DNA of 57,395 nt from an uncultured Cryomorphaceae bacterium (GTDB lineage: Bacteria; Bacteroidota; Bacteroidia; Flavobacteriales; Schleiferiaceae): positions 83,765-141,159 of the forward strand of contig CAJWZE010000001.1 in NCBI GenBank assembly GCA_913049845.1, in the 5' to 3' direction. Shown one piece after another: positions 26,478-37,124 of the stretch (position 1 is its first letter; the number at the start of each line of letters is the position of its first letter). The notes beneath the pieces are model-generated. The model was not told where the DNA came from. It did not search any database and saw nothing but the letters and a program-made list of their open reading frames with translations. The translations under genes and the position numbers were made by a program.

Positions 26478-27196
26478 CTCGATGTTGTTACTACTTGGTT
26501 CTTGTAACGCAAATCAATACGCTTTATCTCTTTTAATTCTTCTTCCGTGTGGGCCACGTAGTACGCAGCTAATTTTTTAAGCTCACCATCCAAACGCTCA
26601 TCACCGTGTGCCTTCGCAACATGTTGGTAAGCTCTTGGGACCAATTCCACAATCCCACTATCCACCGCTAATTGCGCGATGCTGTTTTCATGGACGATGC
26701 TCGACATCTTTTGAAGCATCATTCCTGCTTTAGCAATCATTGAACTATCAGTTGTCCCCGTAATCACTGGCAGGTCCAACCATTTGCCTTTAGGCTGTTT
26801 CAAAACCTCATTGTTTGATGTAATGAAATAGTTGTTTTCACCGGCGTATGCTAGTGCAACTGCAGTCTTGCTTGTTACTTCAACAACTAAACTGCTGTTC
26901 ATATTCCAATATACCTGTGCTTCTTTGACGTATGGCAAGGCCTTGACAGAGGTTTCTAACAAAAAGGCATCCGTATTCAGAGCGACCGAATCGCCTTGCT
27001 GTTCCAAAAATAGTAAAACAGTGTTTTTAAGTTGTTTTTCTGTCGTAAGTCCTTGTTTACTAGGGTCTTCAATAGAAATCTGAACCTTACTAAAAGCCAT
27101 ATTTTGTACATATTCTACACTAGCAATACTAGCCAAAATGACCCCAGATAGTAGAACGAGCAGCAGGAGCATGCCTAAAAATTTGCGTTTATTCAT
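26474..27196 (-). CDS. ftsQ: Cell division protein FtsQ/DivIB
   Basis: 240 residues, single N-terminal transmembrane helix (FLGMLLLLVLLSGVILASIASV), then a POTRA-like region with VQISIEDPSKQGLTTEKQL and a beta-domain (VKEAQVYWNMNSSLVVEVTSKTAVAL). It bridges early and late divisome proteins and holds FtsL/FtsB-type partners in the periplasm. Primary similarity in this family is low; identification rests on topology, length and its place between murC and ftsA, which is standard. The gene starts 4 bases inside the end of murC. Confidence 0.9.
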   Translation of the reverse strand: MNKRKFLGMLLLLVLLSGVILASIASVEYVQNMAFSKVQISIEDPSKQGLTTEKQLKNTVLLFLEQQGDSVALNTDAFLLETSVKALPYVKEAQVYWNMNSSLVVEVTSKTAVALAYAGENNYFITSNNEVLKQPKGKWLDLPVITGTTDSSMIAKAGMMLQKMSSIVHENSIAQLAVDSGIVELVPRAYQHVAKAHGDERLDGELKKLAAYYVAHTEEELKEIKRIDLRYKNQVVTTSR

Positions 27197-28494
27197 GTCA
27201 ATTCTGCTTTTACAGTTGCTACTAAATCTCCTATATCACCGGCGCCGACCATCAGTACAACCTCGGGCTTAAGCGCCTTGATGCGCTGGGCCAGAACGTC
27301 TTTCTCAATGACCTCAGCGTGCGGTATTTTTTCTGCAAGGGCTGCACTTGTTACACCCGATATAACTTCCTCTCGGGCAGGGTAAATCGGCAACAAAATT
27401 GTCTTATCAGTTCGGGCCAACTGTACTTGGAATTCAGCCATAAAATCCCTTGTTCGAGAGTAGAGATGAGGTTGAAATACCAACACGATTTTTTTCTCTG
27501 GGTATAAAGTATCTACACTGTCCAACAACGCTTCGAGCTCCGTAGGGTGGTGTGCGTAATCTTCAATAATTACTGGCCGCTCACAGTGGAATTCAAACCT
27601 GCGCTTAATACCTTTAAAGCTACGTATGGCCTCTGCGATTGTCTCCCCTGCGACACCCGCGTAATCTGCAATAGCTGCCGCCAAAGTTGCATTATAAACA
27701 TTGTGCGCTCCGGGCATCTTTAGGCTCGTATTATATGCTGCACCGTTGACTACCAGGGTGAATTCATAGTTCCCGTTTGAAGGTCGAATATCTTTTGAGT
27801 GCACTTTCGTACCTTCACCCAACACGCTTTTGGTTTGCTGTAAATCTACACCGGTGAAGGTGGGTCCACTAACTTGGCCTAAGAAGGATTCAAAAGCTCT
27901 AGTCAATTCTCGAGCATCTCCGTAAACATCCAAATGGTCAGCATCGATGGTCGTCACTGCGGCGGCCTCCGGATGTAGATACATAAAACCACGATCAAAT
28001 TCATCGGCCTCTACGACCACCCACGGTCCTTTACCAGGGCGGTAGTTCGTGCCCGATTCGCTCATTATGCCGCCAATAAATCCGGTAGGGTCTTCGCCCG
28101 CAACGGACAAAATATGCAACAGTATAGCGGAAGTGCTCGTCTTGCCGTGTGTACCAGCGATGGCGAGACAGCGGGCAGAATTTACCAATAAACCCAAGGC
28201 CTCCGCGCGTTTCATCATTCCGAAATTTTTAAAAAACTCCATCCACCGCAAAGTCTTGGGTAGAGCAGGCGTATAAATCACTGTGGTCTCCTCTGGCGCC
28301 CAACCCGGGTAGCTCTGATCATCATCTCTATAAGTAATGACGGCTCCTTCATTTGCAAGCTCATCGGTAAGTGCTGTCTGGACCTTATCGTATCCAAAAA
28401 CAGGCACACCCTTACTTAGAAAATGACGTGCAATGGCGCTCATGCCAATCCCGCCAATCCCTAATAATACTATATGTTCCTGTTTCTTACTCAC
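27193..28494 (-). CDS. murC: UDP-N-acetylmuramate--L-alanine ligase
   Basis: Cytoplasmic ATP-dependent addition of L-Ala to UDP-MurNAc, first amino acid of the stem peptide. 433 residues with the Rossmann-like start VLLGIGGIGMSAIARHFL, the Mur-ligase P-loop GTHGKTSTS (residues 114-122), the EADEFD motif, and the central DYAHHPTELEALL segment diagnostic of MurC. The start is a GTG codon (MSKKQEHIV). It overlaps murG by 8 bases and ftsQ by 4. Confidence 0.96.
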   Translation of the reverse strand: MSKKQEHIVLLGIGGIGMSAIARHFLSKGVPVFGYDKVQTALTDELANEGAVITYRDDDQSYPGWAPEETTVIYTPALPKTLRWMEFFKNFGMMKRAEALGLLVNSARCLAIAGTHGKTSTSAILLHILSVAGEDPTGFIGGIMSESGTNYRPGKGPWVVVEADEFDRGFMYLHPEAAAVTTIDADHLDVYGDARELTRAFESFLGQVSGPTFTGVDLQQTKSVLGEGTKVHSKDIRPSNGNYEFTLVVNGAAYNTSLKMPGAHNVYNATLAAAIADYAGVAGETIAEAIRSFKGIKRRFEFHCERPVIIEDYAHHPTELEALLDSVDTLYPEKKIVLVFQPHLYSRTRDFMAEFQVQLARTDKTILLPIYPAREEVISGVTSAALAEKIPHAEVIEKDVLAQRIKALKPEVVLMVGAGDIGDLVATVKAELT

Positions 28495-29569
28495 CTAATC
28501 CATCGATCAAATCCGCGATATCACTAGTAGCCTTGGGAAGCGCCATTCCCCTAATGGCAGCACTCATTTTTTCGGCTATTTTTTCGTTTTGTAGAGTAGT
28601 TATTTCCACCAAGAACTGCTCCTCCATATTTTTCTCCATCACCAAAATGGCTGCGCCCTTTTCACTCAGCGCTCTTGCATTGTGAGTCTGGTGGTCTTCG
28701 GCGACATTGGGAGAGGGGATAAGAAGCGCCGGCTTGCCTATCAGACAAAGCTCGCTCAACGTTCCCGCGCCGGCGCGGCTCACAATGGCATCCGCTGCGG
28801 CATAGGCCACGGACATATCTTCAATGAAGGCCTGGACCTTAGTTCCATTACCAGACTTTCCATTGTATTCTTCTTCGTACAACTTTCCACACTGCCACAT
28901 CACTTGCCAGCCTTGCGCTTTAATGTCCTCTAAGCTTTTGGCCATCTGTCTGTTGATTGCGCGAGCGCCGAGGCTACCGCCTAAGACAAGTAAGAGTTTC
29001 TTTTTCGGATCAAAACCAATGGCCGATTTGCTCGCTCTCTGGTCCGGGAGCTCGCGCGTAAATACCTTTCGGATTGGATTTCCGGTGAGGCGTACACGGT
29101 CTGTTGGGAAGAATCGAGCTGCATTTTCGTACGCAGTACAGATGTATTTCGCCTTTTTACCCAATCTGATGTTGGTAATACCGGCGTAGCTGTTCTGCTC
29201 CTGAACGACGGTCGGGATTCCCATACGTTGCGCCATCAAGAGAACGGGTCCACTGGCATAGCCTCCTGTGCCTATGACAGCGTCGGGCTTCATTGTTTTA
29301 AGCAAGGTGCGACAACGAACTAGTGCAACGAGCAATTTGAACGGCACGTTCCAGCTCTTCCATGGTTTTTTGCGGTTAATTCCTGCAATAGGAACTCCGG
29401 TTATTTGAAAGCCTGCAGCAGGCACTTTGGTCATTTCCATCTTACCTAAGGCACCCACAAAGTGAATCTTGGCCCCGGGATGGCGGTTTTTAAGTTCGGT
29501 GGCAATGCTCACCGCTGGGAAAATGTGTCCGCCGGTTCCACCGCCGCTAATGATAAAGGTCTTACTCAT
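28487..29569 (-). CDS. murG: Lipid II synthase (UDP-GlcNAc transferase MurG)
   Basis: GT28 enzyme that adds GlcNAc to lipid I at the inner face of the membrane. 360 residues. N-terminal signature IISGGGTGGHIFPAVSIA, the undecaprenyl-side GTGGYASGPVLLMA, QEQNSYAGITNIRL, and the donor-site VLGGSLGARAINRQM and SRAGAGTLSELCLIGKPALLIPSP segments. It overlaps both neighbours (ftsW by 8 bases, murC by 8), typical of dcw genes. Confidence 0.97.
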   Translation of the reverse strand: MSKTFIISGGGTGGHIFPAVSIATELKNRHPGAKIHFVGALGKMEMTKVPAAGFQITGVPIAGINRKKPWKSWNVPFKLLVALVRCRTLLKTMKPDAVIGTGGYASGPVLLMAQRMGIPTVVQEQNSYAGITNIRLGKKAKYICTAYENAARFFPTDRVRLTGNPIRKVFTRELPDQRASKSAIGFDPKKKLLLVLGGSLGARAINRQMAKSLEDIKAQGWQVMWQCGKLYEEEYNGKSGNGTKVQAFIEDMSVAYAAADAIVSRAGAGTLSELCLIGKPALLIPSPNVAEDHQTHNARALSEKGAAILVMEKNMEEQFLVEITTLQNEKIAEKMSAAIRGMALPKATSDIADLIDGLGE

Positions 29570-30770
29570 GGGCTAGGGGCTTATCGTTGGAAATGATAGA
29601 CTCTCTGTTTTCCTCTTCTTCCTGTGGGCTGGTACCTACGATACGTTCGACATCGGTGTGGCTTACAGAGAGGATGATGCCCAATGCGATACAAGTCATC
29701 CAAACGGAAGATCCACCGGCACTAAAGAAAGGCAGTGTTTGCCCGGTGACTGGGAAAAGACTCGTGGCCACACCCATATTTACAATGGTCTGGAGCACGA
29801 TTCCTGAGGATGCTGCCAAAACCAAGAGCGTTCCGAATTTGGTATGCGCCCGCCGTGCGATCTTAACGAATCGTCGGAAGAGTCCTCCATAAAAAAGAAT
29901 GAGTAGTGTGGCGCCAACTAGGCCATATTCTTCGGTGATGACCGCGAAGACAAAGTCAGAATTGGACTGAGGAAGGAAGTTCTTTTGAATGCTTTTGCCC
30001 GGTCCCTTGCCAAAAACCTCACCTTCGGCAATGGCCATCTTGGCTTGCTCTGTCTGGTAGGCACCGTCCTCGTCACCTCCGCCACTAAAATTGACAATAC
30101 GTGCCTGCCAAGTGGCTACACGGTTGCTAATGTTAGGGAAGGCTATTACGATGAGTATGAAGAGCCCAAATGCTGCGACACCTGCTGCGATAATCTTCCA
30201 TAAGTGTTTCCAAGGCACCCCAGCGATGACCATCATTAAGAAGCACATGGCAAAAATGATCGCTGTGGTAGAGAAATCGGCCGGTAGAATAAGCCCAAGG
30301 GTAGTCCCTATCATTATTAGTGGCCATTTTATGTCTTTGAGTTCTAAGATGTCCCTGGGTTTGGAGAACCACTTCGCGAGCCAAACCAACAGGGCTAACG
30401 AAGCAAAGGCTGAGCTTTGAAAGCTCATTCCAATAACAGGGATACGTACCCAGCGAGAGGCATTGGCTCCGCCCATTTCTTGACCCTGAAGCAGGGTGAT
30501 GACCAATAGGATTAATGCTACTGGCATTATGAGTTGGGAAAGTTTGCCAATGAGTCTGAAATTCAGTCGGTGGACGCCGTACATAAAGACGCTACCAATG
30601 CCGAGGTGTAAGAGGTGTTTGGTCAGGAAGCTAAAGGTATTTCCCCCACGGAATTTATGCGCCAACGAGCTGCTCGCACTGTACGTAGGCAAGAAGCTAA
30701 TGAGCATCAGCAGGAGAATGAGCCCCCAGGTCAGGAGGTCTCCCTTCAGATATTTACGAACCGTATCCAT
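29562..30770 (-). CDS. ftsW: Septal peptidoglycan polymerase FtsW (SEDS family)
   Basis: 402 residues with about ten transmembrane helices. SEDS features are present: LQGQEMGGANASRWVRIPVIGMSFQSSAF (the RW-x-I-P loop), the second half ITEEYGLVGATLLILFYGGLFRRF with the conserved Glu, and TGQTLPFFSAGGSSVWMTCIALGIILSVS near the C-terminus. Works with the transpeptidase FtsI encoded upstream to make septal wall. Place between murD and murG matches FtsW rather than RodA. Confidence 0.95.
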   Translation of the reverse strand: MDTVRKYLKGDLLTWGLILLLMLISFLPTYSASSSLAHKFRGGNTFSFLTKHLLHLGIGSVFMYGVHRLNFRLIGKLSQLIMPVALILLVITLLQGQEMGGANASRWVRIPVIGMSFQSSAFASLALLVWLAKWFSKPRDILELKDIKWPLIMIGTTLGLILPADFSTTAIIFAMCFLMMVIAGVPWKHLWKIIAAGVAAFGLFILIVIAFPNISNRVATWQARIVNFSGGGDEDGAYQTEQAKMAIAEGEVFGKGPGKSIQKNFLPQSNSDFVFAVITEEYGLVGATLLILFYGGLFRRFVKIARRAHTKFGTLLVLAASSGIVLQTIVNMGVATSLFPVTGQTLPFFSAGGSSVWMTCIALGIILSVSHTDVERIVGTSPQEEEENRESIISNDKPLAHE

Positions 30771-30779
30771 CTCTGGTGA

Positions 30780-32150
30780 TTAAAGGTTACGGACCTGGTC
30801 TTTGAATTGGTTTCCCCGATCCTCGTAGTTTTCGAAGAGGTCAAATGAAGCACAAGATGGGCTTAGCAATACTGTATCGCCTTTCGAGGCCAATCGAGCT
30901 GCTTTTCTAACTGCGGACTTCATTGAATCGGTTTCAATGATTTCACAGATACCTTCAAAGGCTTCAAGAATTTTTGAATTGTCTGTTCCCAGTGCGACAA
31001 TGGCTTTCACCTTGTTTTGAACGAGGGATAGGAGCTCGTTGTAATCGTTGCCCTTGTCTACACCACCGACAATCCATACCACAGGATTGTCTTGGCATTC
31101 TAGTGCGTAATAGGTAGCATTTACATTGGTTGCTTTGCTATCATTGATATACTCCACTCCACTTATGTTTAGGACACTTTCCAAGCGGTGCTCTAAGGCA
31201 TCGAATGATTGTAGTTTCGTACGGATGGTCTCCTTTCTGATTTTTAGCAAATGAGCACTTAGGCCGGCTGCCATACCGTTGTAGGTGTTGTGCTTGCCCT
31301 GTACTGCCAATTCTTCAATAGTCATAGCTTCGTTGTTTAGTGTAATTTTTATGTTGTTCTTTTCGTAATGTGCCACTCGATGAAGTCCTGCTGGAGGGTC
31401 AATCCCAAAGGCCAAAACCTGTGGCTTTAATTCTTTTTTGGATTGCCATTCAAGTAAGAATTCCTTGCTAATGGCATCGTCGTCGCAGTAGATAAAATGC
31501 CCGTTTTCTCGCGTGAAATCCAGCAACTGAAATTTACTCCTAGCGTAGGTCGCAAGGTCATAGTTGTACCGGTCTAAATGGTCCGGCGTGATGTTAGTTA
31601 GGATACTGATGTGCGGCTCAAAGAGGTGTGCATCGTCCAGCTGGAAACTGCTTACCTCTATTACTAACACTTCTGGATCGCCCAATCCGGCGTCTATTCT
31701 TTCCGCCAAGGCGCGGCTAAGACTCAAGCCAATATTACCAGCAAGTACGGTGTCTTTGTCCCCGGAAATGATGTGATAACATAGCGTTGCAGTGGTTGTT
31801 TTTCCATTAGATCCAGTTACTGCGACTATGTCTGCATCCGTATGTCTTGATGCCCAATCCACTTCGCCCATCAGCGGCAATCCGCTGTGTTTCACCTTTT
31901 GAATGATGGTGGCCTCGTGCGGTATGCCTGGGCTCTTGATGACTGCTTCTGCCTTTAGAATTTCAGTTTCAGTATGTCCACCTTCTTCATAGCGCACACC
32001 CCACTGATCCAGTTTCGCCCTCTCCTCCTTGCTTAGGGTTCCGTATTCACTTAAGAATACTCGAACACCGAGCTTCGAAGCAAGCTGTGCTGCACCCATG
32101 CCGCTTTCTCCGGCACCTAAAATGGTGATATGGCTGTACGGTGTCTTCAC
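30780..32150 (-). CDS. murD: UDP-N-acetylmuramoylalanine--D-glutamate ligase
   Basis: Adds D-Glu to UDP-MurNAc-L-Ala. 456 residues. N-terminal ILGAGESGMGAAQLASKLG, the ATP loop VTGSNGKTTT (residues 111-120), ILTNITPDHLDRY, and the C-terminal NDSKATNVNATYYAL and LLSPSCASFDLFENYEDRGNQF signature are all MurD-type. The start is GTG (32148-32150). The gap to mraY is 3 bases and to ftsW 9 bases. Confidence 0.97.
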   Translation of the reverse strand: MKTPYSHITILGAGESGMGAAQLASKLGVRVFLSEYGTLSKEERAKLDQWGVRYEEGGHTETEILKAEAVIKSPGIPHEATIIQKVKHSGLPLMGEVDWASRHTDADIVAVTGSNGKTTTATLCYHIISGDKDTVLAGNIGLSLSRALAERIDAGLGDPEVLVIEVSSFQLDDAHLFEPHISILTNITPDHLDRYNYDLATYARSKFQLLDFTRENGHFIYCDDDAISKEFLLEWQSKKELKPQVLAFGIDPPAGLHRVAHYEKNNIKITLNNEAMTIEELAVQGKHNTYNGMAAGLSAHLLKIRKETIRTKLQSFDALEHRLESVLNISGVEYINDSKATNVNATYYALECQDNPVVWIVGGVDKGNDYNELLSLVQNKVKAIVALGTDNSKILEAFEGICEIIETDSMKSAVRKAARLASKGDTVLLSPSCASFDLFENYEDRGNQFKDQVRNL

Positions 32151-32153
32151 CTA

Positions 32154-33380
32154 TTACCTTAGTTTCAAAGTGGCGATTGCGGCTACCGCTAGCATGATGC
32201 CTACGATCCAGAATCTCGTTACAATTTTGGTTTCCGGGTAGCCTTTTTTCTGGTAGTGGTGGTGGAGCGGGCTCATCAAGAATACGCGACGTCCTTCACC
32301 ATATTTCTTCTTGGTGTATTTGAAGTAGCTCACTTGAATAATGACGCTCAGATTTTCTGCGAGGAATACACCCGCGATAATCGGAAGCAAAAACTCCTTA
32401 CGCACAGCCAAGGCCAATACTGCGATGATGGCACCTATGGCCAATGATCCAGTATCTCCCATAAATACTTGCGCTGGGAAGCTGTTGTACCATAGGAAGC
32501 CTATTGCCGCTCCAATAAACGCCGCAGCGAAGATTACGAGCTCACCTGTATTTGGGATATACATGATGTTCAGATAGCTCGCGAAAATGATGGAACCGCT
32601 CACATATGCTAAAACCAGCAAGGCAGTCATGGCTATGGCTGAAGTACCCGTAGCTAGTCCGTCCAATCCATCTGTAAGATTGGCGCCGTTTGAAACCGCA
32701 GTCACGATAAATATTACCGCTAGAATGTAGACTAATGCCGTTAATGGTTTTCCAGCGTCGCCCATCCAATTCGTGAAATAGGCGTAATCAAATTCGTTGT
32801 TCTTAAAGAAGGGGATGGTTGTTTTTGTGCTTTTGTGTGCATCTCCGTACGAAGGGCCTGAAGCGGCTTCGAATTGTTCTGTTTGGACCACGGGCAATTG
32901 CTCCTTGATGGTCACCTCTGGGTGGAAATAGAGGGTGGCACCAACGATTATTCCCAAACCGACTTGGCCAATGACCTTAAAAATTCCGCGCAGTCCTTTC
33001 TTGTCTTTTTTAAAGACCTTGATGTAGTCGTCCACAAAACCGATGGCGCCCATCCATAGGGTGCTTATGAGCATTAGGATTATGTAAATGTTATCCAATT
33101 TTGCCCACAGGAGTGTTGGTACAATAATGGAGAGCAGGATGATAGTACCGCCCATTGTCGGTGTACCGGCCTTCTCTTTTTGGCCCTCAAGACCTAGATC
33201 TCGGACTGTTTCGCCTACTTGCATGGCGTGAAGGCGGTAAATCAATCGCTTTCCGAACACCATTCCAATAAGTAGTGAAGTGATGACGGACATAGCCGCA
33301 CGAAAGGTGATGTACTGAAACACCCCGGCACCCGGTAGATCGTATGTTTGGTTTAGAAAGTCAAATAGGTAATACAGCAT
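32154..33380 (-). CDS. mraY: Phospho-MurNAc-pentapeptide transferase MraY
   Basis: Polytopic membrane enzyme that transfers phospho-MurNAc-pentapeptide to undecaprenyl phosphate, making lipid I. 408 residues with about ten helices. The magnesium-binding and catalytic stretches are visible: [49 protein letters not shown] and the C-terminal [19 protein letters not shown]. The insert around residues 150-210 (with [15 protein letters not shown]) is a Bacteroidota-type periplasmic loop. One base separates it from murE. Confidence 0.97.
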   Translation of the reverse strand: MLYYLFDFLNQTYDLPGAGVFQYITFRAAMSVITSLLIGMVFGKRLIYRLHAMQVGETVRDLGLEGQKEKAGTPTMGGTIILLSIIVPTLLWAKLDNIYIILMLISTLWMGAIGFVDDYIKVFKKDKKGLRGIFKVIGQVGLGIIVGATLYFHPEVTIKEQLPVVQTEQFEAASGPSYGDAHKSTKTTIPFFKNNEFDYAYFTNWMGDAGKPLTALVYILAVIFIVTAVSNGANLTDGLDGLATGTSAIAMTALLVLAYVSGSIIFASYLNIMYIPNTGELVIFAAAFIGAAIGFLWYNSFPAQVFMGDTGSLAIGAIIAVLALAVRKEFLLPIIAGVFLAENLSVIIQVSYFKYTKKKYGEGRRVFLMSPLHHHYQKKGYPETKIVTRFWIVGIMLAVAAIATLKLR

Positions 33381-33381
33381 C

Positions 33382-34836
33382 TTATGAGTTTAATAGGTGT
33401 GTTACTTCTTGTACGTCATCAAAAGCGAGACGTTCGCCTTTGATCTCTTGGTATTTCTCGTGGCCCTTACCCGCAATGAGCACGATATCACCTTGTTGTG
33501 CCATCATTACGGCTGATTTGATGGCCTGCTTTCGATCAACGATCTCCAAGCTTCGGCTTTTAACGTCAGGACTTAATCCAGCGGCCATCTCTGCAATGAT
33601 AGCGTTGGGATCTTCGTCCCTAGGATTGTCCGAGGTAAGGATGACCGTGTCGCTATTTTGTGCGGCGATCGTCGCCATCTGAGAGCGCTTTCCCTTGTCT
33701 CTATTTCCCCCGCATCCTACTACAGTGATGACCTTGCCTTGGCCTTCGTTGATAGTATCGATAGTGCTCAATACATTTTGAAGTGCATCAGGAGTGTGGG
33801 CATAATCCACGATGGCCGTGATGCCTTTACCTCGGATGGTTTGAAATCTACCTTCTATAGGTGAGAGCAGGCTTAGCGTAGTTAATATTTGCAACGGATC
33901 CTTCCCGAGTTCAAACGCAGTCGCATATGCTGCACATAGATTGTAAGCGTTGAAATCCCCCATGATGCGCGTCCAACATTCTTGCTCGTTAATGGTCAGT
34001 AGCATTCCTTCGAATTGGCACTCGAGAATTTTCGCTTTGTAGTCGCTTGGAAACTGAAGGGAGTAGGCACGCTTCGTCGCTTTAGTGTCATGCACCATAG
34101 TTTCACCATGCTTCACATCGTCGTTATAGATGGCTATCGCCTCTGGCTTTAGTCCGTCAAAGAGCATCTTCTTCGCCTTGATGTAACTGTTCATATCACC
34201 GTGGTAGTCCAAATGGTCGCGGGTGATATTGGTAAAGATGGCGATGTCGTAGTCTATGTGTGCAACTCGGTGCTGTACCAAGGCGTGAGAACTCACTTCC
34301 ATGAAACAGAATTTTACTCCTGCATCGATCATAGTGCGCATGTGCTGTTGTACGGCAAGAGCATTTGGTGTAGTATGTGTTGCAGGAATTGAATCGCGAC
34401 CAATTTTCACATCAATCGTGCTCAGCAGACCACATAGCTCGCCCTCAATCTGAGAGAAGAGGTTGAAAAGTAGCGTACTAATTGTCGTTTTCCCGTTCGT
34501 TCCAGTGACGCCTATGACCTTCATGTCTTTCGATGGATTGCCGTACCAGTTGGCTGCAACAGCACTTAATGCGAAGGCGCTGTTTGCAGTCTGAATGTAA
34601 TTGATCCCCTCGACAATCCGCTTCGGTAGTCGTTCGCAGATAATTGCAATGGCCCCAATTTCAATCGCCTTTTCAATAAAAAGATGGCCGTCTACTTGTG
34701 AACCAGGTACAGCGACGAACAAAGAATTTTTTGTCGCCTTTCTGCTGTCGTAACAGATACTTTCAATCGCAATCTGCGTGCTTCCGATTACATCTTTGAG
34801 ACGTACGCCGTAAATGAGGTCTTTCAATAATTTCAT
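33382..34836 (-). CDS. murE: UDP-MurNAc-tripeptide synthetase MurE, probably meso-diaminopimelate-adding
   Basis: 484 residues. ATP loop [11 protein letters not shown] (residues 110-120), [20 protein letters not shown] and, near residue 402, DNPRDEDP. The DNPR form of that motif binds meso-diaminopimelate in characterised MurE enzymes, whereas lysine-adding enzymes differ there, so the peptidoglycan is predicted to be the DAP type usual in Gram-negative bacteria. Overlaps the ftsI stop as ATGA. MurF and Ddl, which act next, are not in this cluster. Confidence 0.96.
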   Translation of the reverse strand: MKLLKDLIYGVRLKDVIGSTQIAIESICYDSRKATKNSLFVAVPGSQVDGHLFIEKAIEIGAIAIICERLPKRIVEGINYIQTANSAFALSAVAANWYGNPSKDMKVIGVTGTNGKTTISTLLFNLFSQIEGELCGLLSTIDVKIGRDSIPATHTTPNALAVQQHMRTMIDAGVKFCFMEVSSHALVQHRVAHIDYDIAIFTNITRDHLDYHGDMNSYIKAKKMLFDGLKPEAIAIYNDDVKHGETMVHDTKATKRAYSLQFPSDYKAKILECQFEGMLLTINEQECWTRIMGDFNAYNLCAAYATAFELGKDPLQILTTLSLLSPIEGRFQTIRGKGITAIVDYAHTPDALQNVLSTIDTINEGQGKVITVVGCGGNRDKGKRSQMATIAAQNSDTVILTSDNPRDEDPNAIIAEMAAGLSPDVKSRSLEIVDRKQAIKSAVMMAQQGDIVLIAGKGHEKYQEIKGERLAFDDVQEVTHLLNS

Positions 34837-36815
34837 CGCAAGGTCAATTGGATTTCTGTTACATTATTCAGTAGCGTACCTACTGCCGGACTTTGGCTCA
34901 TTACGTGTCCTCTTCCCTTAATGCTTACTTTGACGTCTTGCGGACCGACAGCCTGAAGCACTTCGCGGGCATCTAATCCTATAAAGCTCGGAACGTAATT
35001 TTTCTGGAAAGCCTCGTCTATTCTTGGAATTGAAACGGTAGGTACTTCATTGATGGCGAGTAACTTCGCATCGACCACCGTCGCATCCTGCGGCATCTGA
35101 CTGTATACCTCGTCGGCAATAGTCTTGAATACTGGCCCTGCCACAATATTTCCGTAGTAACCGAGCTGTTTTAAGGGCTTGCTCACTACTACCATACAAG
35201 AATATTTTGGATTTTCAGCCGGGAAGTAGCCCGCAAAAGAACTCTGGTAGTCTTGAGAACCTTCTATCCAGTAATTGAGTTGACAGGTTCCCGTTTTACC
35301 GGCCAATTTCATTTTCCCCTTCTTCAAATTGGTCGCTGTACCGTTCTCAATCACGCCCTCGAGTAGTGCTTTGAGTTTGTTGTTGGTTTCTTTCGAGCAT
35401 ATCGCTGGGTTCAGCACCTTTGTCTCAAACTGCTCCACTGTGCGGCCATGATCCATAATACGGTCGACTACTTGTGGTTGCACCATTATACCGTCGTTTG
35501 CCACTGCGTTGTATATTGTTAAAAGCTGAAGTGGTGTGAATGCAATAGAGTAACCGTATGCTACCCACGGCAACGTAACCCCTGACCAGCTTTCATCAGT
35601 TGTTTTTGGAATAGTTGGTGCAGATTCACCCTTGATACTTACTCCTGTTTTCTCGTTGAATTTGCGCGAGTAAATGAAATCAATAAAGTCCTCAGGATCC
35701 TCTTCAAAGTTCTGATTGACGAGCTTTACGATTCCCGTATTTGAACTTACCTCAAAGGCACGGCGAAGACTAATGACCCCATATCCGCCACGTCGTGAAT
35801 CGCGTACTTTACGGTCGTATAGATTGATAACACCATTCTCTGTATCCACTAGAGCGTTGGTATCTACTTTACCAGATTCGAGCAAGGCCATTGTCGAAAG
35901 CAGTTTCATCGTAGAGCCCGGCTCCGTTGCTTCCCAAACCGCATAATTTCTTAGTTCCGAATACGTGCTGTCCTCGTTGCGGCCCAGATTTGCCATCGCT
36001 ACAATCTTGCCGGTTACTACTTCCATTACAACGGCGCAACCGTGGTCGGCTTTGTATTTCTTTAATTGCGTCAATAAGCTCTGCTGTGCAACGTCTTGAA
36101 TACGTGTGTCAATGGTGGTATATACGTCAAACCCATCTACTGGCTCAATAGCCGCGGGGTCATCAATTGGCTTCCAATTCCCACCAGTAATCTTTTGCTT
36201 TAAACGGCTTCCAGGCTTGCCCTTCAAGTATTCGCTGTAATAGCCTTCTAAGCCGGCACTGGCTCCTTCGAGATCATACCCGATGGTACGCATCTTAATG
36301 TTGGTAGCCATTTGGATGCGTTGTAAATCTTCTTCAACGATAACACCCCCACGGTTCTGCCCTCTCTTTAGAATAGGATACTGGCGCATACGCTGCAGTT
36401 CGCTAAAATTTAGTTTGCTAGCTAACGGGATATACCTGCGCTTTTTCTCACGTTGTTCTCTCAAGTATGCCGCCCAGCCTGAAGCACTGTATTTTTCATT
36501 AATCGTGGCCAATTTTGCCCCCAATTCATCAACTCCGTTTGCGAAAATTTCAGCGTCCACCGTTACTGCGTCAAAGTGCACTTTATACACTGGTTTGGTG
36601 GTTGCCAGTGTCATACCGTCTGCAGAGTAAATATCTCCGCGCTTCGCTTCAATAGTGTGTCGCTCAATAAGGCGCTCTTGGCTTCTGGCTCGAAGCTCCG
36701 GACCGTGAACCAAGCTTACCCAGTACAGACGCACCAAAACAATAGCGAGCATGAGGTAGATTCCTCCGCTTGCCCAAGCCACGCGACTTTTTATTTTCTT
36801 GATCTCGGCACTCAC
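34833..36815 (-). CDS. ftsI: Septal transpeptidase FtsI/PBP3 with C-terminal PASTA domain
   Basis: 660-residue class B penicillin-binding protein: one N-terminal transmembrane helix, a pedestal (ARSQERLIERHTIEAKRGDIYSADG), and a transpeptidase domain with active-site Ser in EPGSTMKLLS (about residue 300), SSNTG (about 356) and KTGTC (about 505). A single PASTA domain closes the protein (VPSFIGLDAREVLQAVG, about 600-660), common in Bacteroidota FtsI and possibly a sensor of peptidoglycan. The start is a GTG codon at 36813-36815, overlapping the ftsL stop by 4 bases. Confidence 0.96.
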   Translation of the reverse strand: MSAEIKKIKSRVAWASGGIYLMLAIVLVRLYWVSLVHGPELRARSQERLIERHTIEAKRGDIYSADGMTLATTKPVYKVHFDAVTVDAEIFANGVDELGAKLATINEKYSASGWAAYLREQREKKRRYIPLASKLNFSELQRMRQYPILKRGQNRGGVIVEEDLQRIQMATNIKMRTIGYDLEGASAGLEGYYSEYLKGKPGSRLKQKITGGNWKPIDDPAAIEPVDGFDVYTTIDTRIQDVAQQSLLTQLKKYKADHGCAVVMEVVTGKIVAMANLGRNEDSTYSELRNYAVWEATEPGSTMKLLSTMALLESGKVDTNALVDTENGVINLYDRKVRDSRRGGYGVISLRRAFEVSSNTGIVKLVNQNFEEDPEDFIDFIYSRKFNEKTGVSIKGESAPTIPKTTDESWSGVTLPWVAYGYSIAFTPLQLLTIYNAVANDGIMVQPQVVDRIMDHGRTVEQFETKVLNPAICSKETNNKLKALLEGVIENGTATNLKKGKMKLAGKTGTCQLNYWIEGSQDYQSSFAGYFPAENPKYSCMVVVSKPLKQLGYYGNIVAGPVFKTIADEVYSQMPQDATVVDAKLLAINEVPTVSIPRIDEAFQKNYVPSFIGLDAREVLQAVGPQDVKVSIKGRGHVMSQSPAVGTLLNNVTEIQLTLR

Positions 36816-37123
36816 TCTTTTATTACAATTTTTTCTGGTCGAATCTGTGGCTGTTGTAACCCTAATTCTTCGGCCTTACGAATAACCCTACTTTCCAAGG
36901 AAAGCTTGGTTAATCGTTCTTTCGTTTCCGTATGCTCAGCCTCTAAGGTTTGACGCTCTTTGCTGAGGCTGTCTATCAAATGCACCTTCTTGTCCGCGCT
37001 ATGGCTGACGTAAATACTGATCAGTGCCAAGAGGCTCAACCAGCCAGCGAAGGGCAGGAACTTGATGATGGCTTCGTCTGTAATTCTTAGACGCGCTCCA
37101 AGGCGATCGATAAAACCTTTCAT
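36812..37123 (-). CDS. ftsL: FtsL-like cell division protein
   Basis: 103 residues from the ATG at 37123; a GTG nine bases further upstream is also possible and would overlap rsmH. A single transmembrane helix (about FLPFAGWLSLLALISIYVSH) is followed by a coiled-coil with heptad leucines (IDSLSKERQTLEAEHTETK) and a short C-terminal tail. Size, topology and position between rsmH and ftsI fit FtsL, which forms a trimer with FtsQ and a FtsB-like protein and activates FtsWI. Sequence conservation is weak in this family. Confidence 0.88.
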   Translation of the reverse strand: MKGFIDRLGARLRITDEAIIKFLPFAGWLSLLALISIYVSHSADKKVHLIDSLSKERQTLEAEHTETKERLTKLSLESRVIRKAEELGLQQPQIRPEKIVIKE

Positions 37124-37124
37124 C